64,000 nt of DNA from positions 10,208,001 through 10,272,000 of the forward strand of contig NC_091864.1 in NCBI RefSeq assembly GCF_019399895.1. The letters run 5' to 3'. Position numbers and translations under genes: made by a program. This stretch comes from Cardiocondyla obscurior (lineage: Eukaryota; Arthropoda; Insecta; Hymenoptera; Formicidae). Shown piece after piece: positions 29,510-39,730 of the stretch (the first letter of the stretch is position 1; each line of letters starts with the position of its first letter). Under the pieces are notes generated by a model. It worked only from the letters and a program-made list of their open reading frames with translations, was not told where the DNA came from and ran no database searches.

Positions 29510-30317
29510 CTAATACTCCTAATTCCTCTCGCTCAACTTCTCCTTTTCGCTTCACCTTCTTCGAGCGCCTCGTGCTCCGAAAGGTGCCAAGGATACCGAA
29601 TCGATCACGATACTCTGCTCGCAATGGCGGAACGGACCGTGTAAATTTCCACCTCCACATCGTCGACGTTTCTCATTAATCGCTGATCGATCTCCTTGCT
29701 GGGTGATTAACGTCTCGTACAGCGATAGGCGAAAGAGTAACGGCGGCAGCGTCAAGGGGAGATCGAGACCGGAAGAAGAGAACAATCAAATAGGGTGAGA
29801 AGGTAAGGGGGCAGGGAGAAAGAGACTCGGTCAGCACACGGCCGGATCTCTGAAAGGGCGAGGGACACGAGGTCGAACGTTCACCGAAAAGTATGACGGT
29901 GCGCTCGAAATAGACACGAGCGACTATAGATTATATGTATGATTACGAGCGAGATCGTAACGGGTGTTAATTCATCGCGCGCCACACGGTAACAGCTATT
30001 CGTCTTCCATACGTCACATAAGTATGTGCCGGCACTCGTTGAGGTATTGGAGCGTAAGGAGACACAAGGCATAATTTCCTCTCGTCCCACTCCCTCGCTA
30101 TGAAGCGCATAATGAATACGCGCACCATGGTTGCATAGCTGCGTCACGTGTCACGAGGGAAACTTTGAGCCCTTGTCATCGTGAAATAGCAGTCGCACAC
30201 ATTACACGATGTTGTTACATGACATTTGAACGGCGATGACGACAGAGAGTATCTCCCGGCCAGAAAAAGAAGCCGTAAAGTTTATTATACGTAATACGTA
30301 ATACTGCTTTCAACAAC

Positions 30318-30346
30318 AAAAAAAAAAAAAAAAAAAAGAAAAAAAA
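30318..30346. repeat. Poly-A tract
   Basis: A20, then G, then A8. Confidence 0.9.
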
Positions 30347-31341
30347 CGTAATTTGATACACACCGCATTATCATTCAAGCTGCAAAATTCAATAACTTAT
30401 TTAATACCGTAACCTTTTTGCGAAAGTTCTATTAAAATATCTTTGTTCATGTTTTCTTCGTAAAAGTACTTTATATAGATATAATCTCATCCGTATTTTC
30501 TCACAAAAGTTGGATATAAATTGATTTCTAATAAACATAAGGATATCTCTTTTTCAATACAATAAATTATTTGCCAGTCGAAACTCCAGTCTTCTCAAAT
30601 GCAACTTAATAAAAATAACATTTTATTGCGGATTTTCTCTGATCCCCAATTCTTTACATGACTATCGCAATTCCAATTGTAAGAGGTTTAGAAGAAAATC
30701 CTACGTGCGTCGTAATAGCGTAATATATTGCAAATAGATAAGATAACAGTCCTCGCTTGCTAAAGTTAAAATCTTACATTTGCTTTCTGCTGAATATACC
30801 TGCAATTTGTATTACGCGAAAAGCTTGATTCACCGCGTACAATGTTTATGCGTTCCCTTTCGTGCTAAGAACAATGGCTCCGAGAGCAACTCGCCAAAGC
30901 GTTTCCGTTTCCGAGGTTACCCAAAATTCCTTCTTCGAGCTTAGTCTGTGGCACAGACTCTGTGCATTTGTACGTACGCGTTGATGCGAGTTGGTGCCTA
31001 ATTTATAAGAAGGGTTATATGTACGTATGTTCTACTAATACGTAAAAAATTTATTAAATAATTTTACGTAAAATAAAAAAAGAATTGTTTGATTAATTTA
31101 TGATTTAAATCTCTCAATTTTAATTATTACAAAGAAATTAATATAATCAATTAATGTCCGAATGTAATGACGCGGGCGAATTGGGTATTTAAAAAACAAT
31201 GCGTGCGTGGGGCACGGATTGTTTCTTCTAGTGTTACATAAAAATTCAATATATTAAAAATTGATTAATTTAATTTACTTCAATTCTTTTCGTATCAAGA
31301 ATACAGATATTTTCCTTGCTACATGCGCGGAGGAAATATTT

Positions 31342-31749
31342 TTATATTTCTTTCTGTAGGCCTTTAAAAGCGATACAAGTATCGGTGCATGAAAACGCAC
31401 TAGGACTGTAGAGACAGAATCGGTGTCGGTGGTTGCGGCCGTGTCGGCAATCTGGACGCGCGCAAAACAGCGCTTGCAGCTGACGTTTTACACTTTGCGG
31501 TGGCTGATGGTAGCCAGATAGGTTCCTCGAATTGTCCTCCTTCCTGTGCACAATCATCCTTGTCGCTTCAACCTGGCAAAGTTCGCACAACTCATTCTGA
31601 GGACTGACCTCAGGATTTTCATAAAAATTCAGACTCGTCGAAAAAAAAACAGCCGACCCTTCAGTTCTCCAGTTTCCGTTTAAAAGTATTTTACAATTAG
31701 AAACCGACGTGCTCGCGTTTGATAAAATATCTTTTTGCATATTATACAT
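31342..31749 (-). CDS. Uncharacterised cysteine-rich ORF, 135 aa
   Basis: An ATG-to-TAA frame encodes 135 residues of balanced composition. The C-terminal two thirds are Cys-rich: CELC near residue 56, then CARPDC, a basic HGRNHRHRFC segment, and SCTDTC close to the end. The spacing C-x2-C ... C-x4-C-x11-C-x8-C-x3-C suggests disulfides or metal binding. No signal peptide is visible from this ATG. Alternatively a T9 tract followed by CGACGAG on the minus strand could be an acceptor near 31634, making 31342-31633 a terminal exon of 96 in-frame codons. I do not recognise the family. Surroundings are AT-rich and gene-poor. Confidence 0.4.
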   Translation of the reverse strand: MYNMQKDILSNASTSVSNCKILLNGNWRTEGSAVFFSTSLNFYENPEVSPQNELCELCQVEATRMIVHRKEDNSRNLSGYHQPPQSVKRQLQALFCARPDCRHGRNHRHRFCLYSPSAFSCTDTCIAFKGLQKEI

Positions 31750-34700
31750 GTATAATTTTTACTGATTTAACTTTTTTTTTTTTCCACACGTGCGAGAATA
31801 TTTAACACGTAGATATTATATTGGCAAAATTGAGGTTACACATCAATAAAACGTATGGTTTTTATTAATAATGAACGTCACATAATGTCGATTACTACGT
31901 AATGTTGAAAACAATGTCCAAGGCAGAAACGGAGGTTCTATGCTGTGCGAGGAACAGGAGCCGATTGGCGATTGGACGGGCAACCGCGTGGAAATTAATT
32001 AGCGAGCCAATTTAACTTTAACGACCGTTCGATTCCATAGAGTTTCCGGCGAGGTGTGTACATTGATAATAATTTCCCCGAATGCGCACCACTACCTTAA
32101 CCATCGGAAAAGTTTTCAAGTTAATTTTCTGATTGCGCCTGTTGATTTCACCACAAAACAACCTCATCGGAAGATATCTCTAATAATTCTCTGTAACATT
32201 TGTTTCCAAGTCCGCTGGAGATGTTATGCAAACGTATGGGCGCTCTAAAAGCGGCAAGCAGACGTAAAGGAAAATACATATGTATACATATATATATATA
32301 TAATATATATTATACATAAAATGCAATAAAATAATATTTGCCGTGTGTGTAATGTGATTATAATTGAAGCTACTAAAATATTACCGTATGAATAGTTATC
32401 GCACATTCGTATGCATGCGATGGTACACGTATCAAGCGTAACTTCCTCAAAGCAGGTACGATCTTTTGCAACAAGATTTTATTTCCGTAAGAGGATCCGA
32501 AACTTTCGATTACAGCTCGGACGTATCTATGCATCGTGACCCCTCTTTCAATCGATCGCCTTGAAATTTTTATGACATAACAAATCCGCTACTGCATGCG
32601 CAACTCAAAAGTTTTGAAATCGCACCGTCATGGAATAATTCCGAAATAATTGAAATGTACTAAATATAAGAGATGCAAAATTCTTTTTTGGAACGATATG
32701 ATTTAGTTAGAAGTTAAAAATATATATATAGGATTTACGTGTTGATTATTAGGTTAGGTAACTTGCTATTTAAATCCTATTACTAAAATATCTGTTAGAA
32801 ATTAATTACGAATTAATTCTCTTAATTATATTTTTAATAAATATAATAAATAATAAACCTGATAAAAAGTTGTAATATGTGATATATCGATACGCGATAT
32901 GCGATACGCATGTTATATTTTTAAAAATATGCATGGATTATCTTTATAAATATATTTAAATCCGTGACAGAAGAATCTGATTTTCATATAATAATAATTC
33001 ACTGTTATTCAGACGATTTATGAAAATTTATTAGATATATGCCATTGATGTTTATATTCACATACGTCATAAACTGTGATATGCATTTAATGAAGCTAAA
33101 TCTTTCTTCTTCTCTAATTCAAGCTTATAAAATCAGGATTAGAAGTAAATTTTATCAGCATATGTAGTGTAAAAGAAAAAAGAAAAAAACTAATGCATAT
33201 ACGTGTATCTCATGCAGATCTCTATCGATCAGTTAAGAGGCAGACGTATGTTATTATAAATTTCCTAAGGAAATATATGCATAAGCGCTCGTAAACTGAC
33301 TTACATATTAATACGGCATTAATAAACTGCTCAAATATTTAATGTTGTATCACGCCGTCGTTCGTAAGCTCAGCTTTGTTCGGGAATGAGCCGTTGTCCA
33401 TCGGGATTTCATCGGACATGCAACGAGACGGATCGGCGGGAGAAAAAAGACATCGCCCGTCGGCGCGACTGCGCGTCCTGATACGTTCGCGTCAACTCCG
33501 CTAAGTTAAATTTTCAACGATGTTCAGAAGCGCCCGGGCACCGAACATCGCATAAGAGATCGTCCGCTCAGACACGCGTCTCTATTTGCATAACAGAGGC
33601 GCGTTGCATAATGGAAATTGCCCCGCGTTGTATAACATTGCGTGCTTGCATCGTGTGCGCACGCTGCCGGTCGAGAAAGAGAAAGGAATTTCTCTCATTC
33701 GCGTGCTAGCGAATAATTAGCAGGCCTGCCCGTGACATGAAGTTTGAAGCTGTTGCTGACTGGATATGCACAGCTGCCTTACATTTTCCACATTCCTTAG
33801 GCAGATTGGGGTCACTAAATAAGAAATTACCTCGCACGAATACGGCCCCGCGAGTTTTCCGATTACACGGGCGTAAATCTTTCTTAACAATACAACGCGA
33901 ATATTTCATTAATCTCTGCTCGGTTTTGTTGCGATAAAGCGATAACCATGAGAAGACTTTAACGATTGCTCTACAACGCGAAATAAATTTAAGCCTCGCA
34001 CATTATTATTATTTTGATATTGAATTTTAGCTCCGATTGCTTGCCGTTGTTAATCCGTTTATAATTGCTTTTGGTTATTTCTTTTCCCCAGTTTTATCCG
34101 TGAAACATCTTTCTTGCATTTATAACACTTACGTATTTTATTAAATCAAAGTTTTATAACAAAGTAGTTATCTGTTTATGTTCGACAAAAACTGCACAAG
34201 AGTGGATTAGGTATATTTGTAAGAAACATTAAAAAAAATTTTTTTAATTTAGACTTCTTTAGAGACTTTTTCACAACTTTTTATCGTTTAAAATATAATT
34301 TTACTGCTTCTTAACGGCATGACGGTTCTTTACTTGCTCGTTTATTTCTATTTTTACCAGTAACCTCAGGTAATTACACGTTCATGTCGCTTCGCGGAGC
34401 AGAAAGTAGAAGATTGATTGCAGGTGCAATGTGCCTGATAATGAAAACGAATAAGCTCCAATCATTTACCACGTTTTGAAATTATTGATACGCAAACATT
34501 CCAATCTTAAGTGACGATCCATTATATGCACGCGAAGCCGACGCGATTAACAATGATACAGCATCTCGAGATAAGACGATTAGGGTTACGCGCGTTAGCA
34601 GCTACGATTAATGATCGCTACGTGGGGCTTGACGCACTGGAGAATTAAATCGATTACATTTGAACGCGCAATTCAATTTTATAAGTATTTGTAGCCAGTT

Positions 34701-36151
34701 ATTCTTTTATCTACCTAAATGCAAGCGTGCAGCATTTTAATAGATATCCTAATGGAAATTATGACATAAAATATCACGCTGCCATTTATATTTCCTTCCG
34801 TATACGGTTATCGGGAAATAATTGCATATCACGTAATCACTCTACGGCGTAGACTGCAAAACATTAAATTCGCGATTTATTTCACGTCCAATTTTGCTTC
34901 CATTTATTACGGCATTGCAAAATCATATATCACGCAAATATTGCTTTAAAGCAAACTATATTTAGTACACAATATACGTTCATCGCTTAAATAATAATGA
35001 ACGGTAGTAATGTATCCTGTATTTAAATTGATATTCTTCTGAAGAACTCTGTGATTAATAAATTTGTATTAGCATTAACATGCAATCAAGATATTAGAAA
35101 TATTATGCATAAAATCGGTATCTTATATAAATATTTCAGATAAAACTGAAAAAAAAATAAATCAATAAATTAGGAAGACTTATATTAGCAATAATTATAG
35201 ATAAAAATTAATTAAAACGCAAAAGCAAGTTCCGTATCTGGCATATTATTTGATTTATTATTTTACACTTTGCATCGTTACTACGCTTTGATAGCTTACC
35301 GGCGTTAGCATACATATATCTTGGCAATTCGTCGACTGCGTGTCACTCGATTCTCTAGAGAATTTTCCCAAGAGAAATCGAAGCGGTATTAAGAATCAGA
35401 CATTAATCTCTCTTTCTCTCTCTTTTTCTCTCTCTCTTTACTTTTCTTATTTTTTTATCTTCCCTCTCTCTTTTGTTAAACCTTAACTTTTACTCTTTTA
35501 ACAATCATCATATCATGAGATAAAATTACGATTACTGCACGTCTGATTAAACTTTTAAATTTACTACTGACAGAAAAAAAAATTAATTTTTTTAAAATTA
35601 TTTATTTGATCTTATTACTACATTTGGCTGTTTAAATAAAATAATTACTATTTTATAAAACTTATATAAATTTAATAACTTTTAATTATAAGATATTAAA
35701 TAATTAATAAAAATAAAATTTTATAATGAGATGGAAAAGAAAATAACTATTGCAAAATTATATATAATATAGAATTTTATAATGGTAATTATTTGTAACG
35801 TAATAATTATATTATAGAATAATTATTTACTTTCTAATGAGAGCAATCAATAATTTTTCAGATTTTATAATAATTCTGTAAAAAGTAAGAGAAGAAATTT
35901 AAATAACGTTAATAACATCATTAATTATTGACAAAACTTGTGATATCTCATGAATATTTGATATGTTATTCATTATTTACCATCTTCAGTCATGTAAGAA
36001 TGAGAAAAAAAAACCTAGAGACTTTTTTTATCTTATTTTAGTAAATGACAGAATTAATGGAACCCAACATATGGTTCGTGCATCTTAAATTCACTGCTTC
36101 GTACCGTCTGGTACCTGTATACAGTATATACACAATATTGATCCAGGCTAT
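31750..36151. other. Gene-free stretch
   Basis: Mostly AT-rich. A GC-rich island at 33.36-33.95 kb has open frames on both strands (minus frame with ECGKC, plus frame from ATG at 33737), so neither is called. TA-rich tract at 32.28-32.32 kb. Confidence 0.5.
35405..35440. repeat. Pyrimidine (CT-rich) tract
   Basis: Interrupted CT/CTTT repeats. Confidence 0.85.
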
Positions 36152-37241
36152 TCACGATTTACTTGTTCTTTTCATTCGCGTTGCTCCTGTTACGATCTTT
36201 AAAAATGTAAAATGGCCAGCAGTCATGCCCGGACAATCTTTTATTCGATAAATCATCGATTTAGCTTTATTCCTACCATCTTTCCACGTCATTTTATAGC
36301 GACTTCCATTATTGGCGCTCAGTTCCACTAACAATACCAATTAGCACTTCCATAAATTCGAGGGTTTTTCCGTTCTCTCTAGATAATACTTCTGTGTCAT
36401 GCCACCATGTGCACTCTACAAATTTTCATTTAACCATGTATGCGGTTTTATCGTTATTTAAGTTTTTGTTTTCGTATCCTAGCAAATGCATTAAAGCTCC
36501 CTAGGTATTTTTGGTTACTCTGCTCGTGTGACTTTCATTACGCATCTATGCTTGTCTATCAATAATACAAATTAGCAAATTTTTTAACCACATTAATTAT
36601 ATGGTTTCTCTTAAGGTTTCTCAAGTGCAAAAAATGTTTCGTTCCTTTGTTAATTTTATAATACACCAACTAATGTAAATTTTAATTATGTTAGTCAAGG
36701 AAGAATAATGATACTTGGGAGCAAAACGGTATACACTTCAGTATTTCCTACAATATTACGAAACTAGAACAACACAATAAAAAGCATTAAAAAATACTGA
36801 AATAGTGGCATGACTTTATGAAGAAAGTTTCGCAAAATGGCATGTCGAGTTAAGTCAGATTTATGGTATAACCATAATGGATAGTATATACGAAAAGCTT
36901 GCATTCGGTTGTCGTCTCTCTCGTGCATTTCGCAGAGTGATCGTATTTTTTTTTTATATACCGCAAAATTTAACACTTTATTTTCGTTGATACTACGCAA
37001 GATTTGGTAAGATATAACGTGACATTACGCGCACGTTCTAGATAAGGTTTTTTTTTTTTAATTACTTTTAAATATCTAAAAAATATTTATATAATAATTA
37101 ACGCCTTGGATGCGCCACAAAGATATCTAAATGATATCCTTTGATAAAAATTATATGGGAGCTCTTACCTTCGGATGAATACACCAACGTAACGAAGATC
37201 CATACGGTCCACGGGACGAAGAACGCAGTGATTATTGTCAT
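36152..37241 (-). CDS. Candidate two-exon secreted protein, ~82 aa
   Basis: Exon 1 (37241-37169) starts at an in-frame ATG with A at -3 and encodes MTIITAFFVPWTVWIFV followed by a polar end, a typical signal peptide. It stops at GAAG|GTAAGAG, a consensus donor in phase 1. About 840 bp further, ATTGTTAG is followed from 36327 by an open frame in the matching phase: VELSANNG, YKMTWKDG, IKDCPGMTAGHFTF, ending KRTSKS and TGA at 36152. A second donor-like site (ACAA|GTAAAT, near 36163) could splice to an acceptor TATACAG at 36115, adding RRYEAVNLRC-type sequence, but the intron would be only 48 nt. The family is unknown to me. Support is splice signals and phase agreement only. Confidence 0.38.
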
Positions 37242-37420
37242 ACTTATTAATCTTACGGAAATTTCTTTAATTGTCGTTTCGATTTTCGTCACGTACACGC
37301 ACTGGTACAAAACCTACGCGAGCCGGAGTCTAGGTGCAGACTGACTTGTCCTACGGAGTCCACCAGGAGCAACACGACACGCATGCGTCCTAGCCTCCAC
37401 GTGCCTGTCTCTTTCGTATC

Positions 37421-37545
37421 TTTACTAGTCACAGGGACAATTGTGATTTCCCGGACATCCTCATTCTATCCCGTTGAAGAGGATTGAAGGCACTTTCGAA
37501 TACGTTGCGCGAAGGCGTTGTTATTGTTGTCCCTCGTATGTCATA
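37421..37545. repeat. Degenerate direct repeat, unit 1
   Basis: It shares TTTACTAGTCACAG, GACAATTGT, a TCATT-GA-GAGGA core and downstream traces with 37822-37960, at roughly 65-70 percent identity and the same orientation, about 400 bp apart. It lies just upstream (for the minus strand) of the candidate gene at 36152-37241. No frame is conserved between the two units. Confidence 0.55.
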
Positions 37546-37821
37546 CTCACGATGTCCAGTTCCGAATGTTGCGCGCGGTCTTACGCGATACCTTTAACAC
37601 AATGCGATTCGTTTATTTGTAATTGTTTCGAACCCCTTGCAATGCCGCAGAATTTCGGTCGTGCGCAAAATGCGTTTTCGCATTATACACAAAATGCGGA
37701 CGTTTCGTTTCCCGATCGATAGAGTAAAAATTGAACGGAAAGAAACATTTTTGTCAAAGAAATATCTGTAACAATTGATAAAACTTATGCACAAGTTTTC
37801 CACATTGCTGGCCACTTTATT

Positions 37822-37960
37822 TTTACTAGTCACAGAGAGACAATTGTAATTTACCAGCTATCTCCGTTCTGTCTCATTGAGCAGGAGATCCAAAGATACT
37901 TTGGAGTCAAACGAATCGTACGAGACGTTATTTCTTTAACAGTCTTTCCGTACGTCTTCT
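37822..37960. repeat. Degenerate direct repeat, unit 2
   Basis: This is the partner of 37421-37545. TTTACTAGTCACAG is shared without change and similarity fades over ~130 bp. It may be an old tandem duplication or part of an unrecognised element. Confidence 0.55.
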
Positions 37961-39300
37961 TCTATTCAAGATCGACTTACGCTTTGTAAAAAGTGCAAAA
38001 TTCTTAATTGAATTAAAAACGATGCGCACATGTTATGTAGTACGTGCTATTAACACTGCAAACGTCATTAACCGAATCTATACTACAAAAGACGAAATTA
38101 AATGTTAAACTTTCACGCTTTTTTTTATTTTTAATAATTTTATTATTATTATTTTTTTTTTTTAATCTTACTCTCTGCATTTGTCACAATAAGAAAAGAG
38201 TGTATTAGGCATCGCTTATTTTTTCCGAAATTAATACTGGAAACCGCAACTTTGCCTTTACAAACGGCCCCGCGGCGCGTACACGCTTTGATAACTCTAG
38301 ACGCGGGGAAATAGGGAAACGGAATGGAAATAATTCGCCAGGCTGTTGAGGCAGCCTGGGATTAGTGTAAGCCGTTAGAGGTACGTCCTCGCCTCTCGAG
38401 CGTGTATGCAGCAGCAACATTTCTTCTCTAAGAGTATTGAGGGTAAAGAAGAAAGACAGAGGCGGGAGCAAAGCGGTTGGGTTGATCGAGAAGAAAGCGG
38501 AGGCGGGCAAAGGCAAAAGAGGCGAGATAAAAGGGGAAGGATGCGAGAACGACGCCGGAAGTGAGCAAACATATTCCGCCGAACGGGCGTCGTTAGCGCG
38601 AGATTCAGCATTCGACTTTTCGCGTTTGATATGAATTTTTCTTCTTCGGCCTGGATGGCATTAACGCGCGTTTTTCGTTCGGCGGATGTCCGACTGTGAG
38701 TCATGCACAACGGTGGCCAACGAGGCGAAGTCGCGTTCGAAACGGGTAAGTCAAACGAGAAAACTTCGCGGATTAAGCGCAATCAAGTACCGATAATTCC
38801 CTTGTGAATCGTATCTCCCGTCTCCCCTTTTTCTTCCTCCTTTTCTCTCTCTCTCTCTCTTTCTCTCTGCTTCTCTTTTTCTTTTTTCCCTTTTGCCTTC
38901 TCTATCCAAGCGTAGAATAGAAGGGGGACGGATGGGTTAGAGAGGACCTTCGCGTGTCCCAGCCCGGAGGAAAACCGAATTGTTCGGATTGGATGCCTCC
39001 ATGTTCGCGGCATAAGTGAGTTATCAGAAGCACCTTTTTTTTTTCCTCGCTTCTCTTTGCCCGAGCTCGAGTGGTAGGAAAGCAAGATTATACGGACACG
39101 TCGTAAGCTCATCCGGTGATATTTATTGCAGATAAAAATCTGTGCAGCATATATATTTATAAAAAGAGTTTATTATCCGGAATATTTCATATGCATGTGA
39201 ATTTTTCGTCGCGACAAGCCCACTGCGCGTATTCATCTATGCCAACGCGTTCTCGAATGCCGAATCCGCCGGGCCAGCTGAGTCCCGCCGTCCGCCGTCT
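37961..39300. other. Gene-free stretch, purine/pyrimidine-biased
   Basis: 38.2-39.1 kb shows strong strand asymmetry (purine-rich near 38.44-38.55, pyrimidine-rich near 38.82-38.90 on the plus strand). Open frames there are Arg/Lys/Glu- or Ser/Leu/Pro-biased. Confidence 0.5.
38821..38903. repeat. Long pyrimidine tract with (CT)n
   Basis: An almost pure C/T run on the plus strand, including about nine CT units. It is capable of H-DNA in principle. It drives the Glu/Arg/Lys-rich minus ORF there. Confidence 0.85.
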
Positions 39301-39527
39301 GCACGTCCACCACCACGCGGACCGTGCGGCATGATGGCTGCCGACGAAAATAGTTTCACGTGATCACAGTGCGCGAGGCAGTCGGCGGGTCCGGCGGTGG
39401 TGGGTTTGGCGACCGGCTGTCTCGCACGTCGGCCGCCGGATCCGCCGACTGCCTCGCGCGCCGTGATCACGTGAATCTGTTTACGTCGGCGGTCATCATA
39501 CCGCACGATCCGCGTGGTGGTGGACGC
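39301..39527. repeat. Large GC-rich inverted repeat (foldback / hairpin)
   Basis: The left arm 39301-39397 and right arm 39431-39527 are reverse complements with about 11 mismatches in 97 bp (roughly 89 percent). The loop is about 35 nt. Both arms contain GTCCACCACCACGCGG, TTCACGTGATCAC and GCGCGAGGCAGTCGGCGG in mirrored order, and each arm holds a TCACGTGA E-box palindrome. Several mismatches would be G-U pairs in RNA. It could be a foldback transposon remnant, a hairpin-RNA (endo-siRNA) source, or a recent local inverted duplication. Plus- and minus-strand ORFs overlapping it are by-products of the GC content and symmetry. Confidence 0.85.
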
Positions 39528-39572
39528 GCGGGCCCGGAGGTCAGCGACCGCGGTAGCCGAGCGCGCGCAGGA

Positions 39573-39730
39573 ATAGATCAGTACGCGTACTATACTAGTT
39601 ACGCGGAGGAAAACGTTTAGATATTTAATTTTTCTAGCTCGTTATTAAGCAGACGATTTAAGTGTTAAATTTCTTGCTCAGTGCTGGGTAGTTTTGCTAG
39701 ACAGCCACGAGATGAACCACGAATTGATTA
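39573..39730 (-). repeat. Dispersed ~180 bp repeat, copy 2 (inverted)
   Basis: This is the reverse complement of 7566-7745, with the same run of landmarks. It starts about 46 bp to the right of the large GC-rich hairpin at 39301-39527. No hairpin accompanies copy 1, so the two structures need not belong to one element. Confidence 0.75.

Larger units (their letters stand above)
26086..31341. other. Gene-free stretch
   Basis: The CpG-rich patch at 26.4-27.5 kb carries low-complexity open frames on both strands. The rest is AT-rich with homopolymers. Nothing further was supported. Confidence 0.5.

Noticed and set aside
29881..30147. Minus ORF with SAGTYLC, like an immunoglobulin-fold motif
   Set aside because: No preceding Cys/Trp framework of an Ig domain. 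The motif is short and the rest is not protein-like.
32751..32761. TTAGGTTAGG, like insect telomere repeats
   Set aside because: Only two units in AT-rich DNA. Chance expectation is high and there is no array.
33706..33937. Open frames on both strands; minus frame has ECGKC and a TTATTTAG acceptor-like site
   Set aside because: Two strands and two minus frames are open over the same bases with no recognisable domain. Cannot choose.
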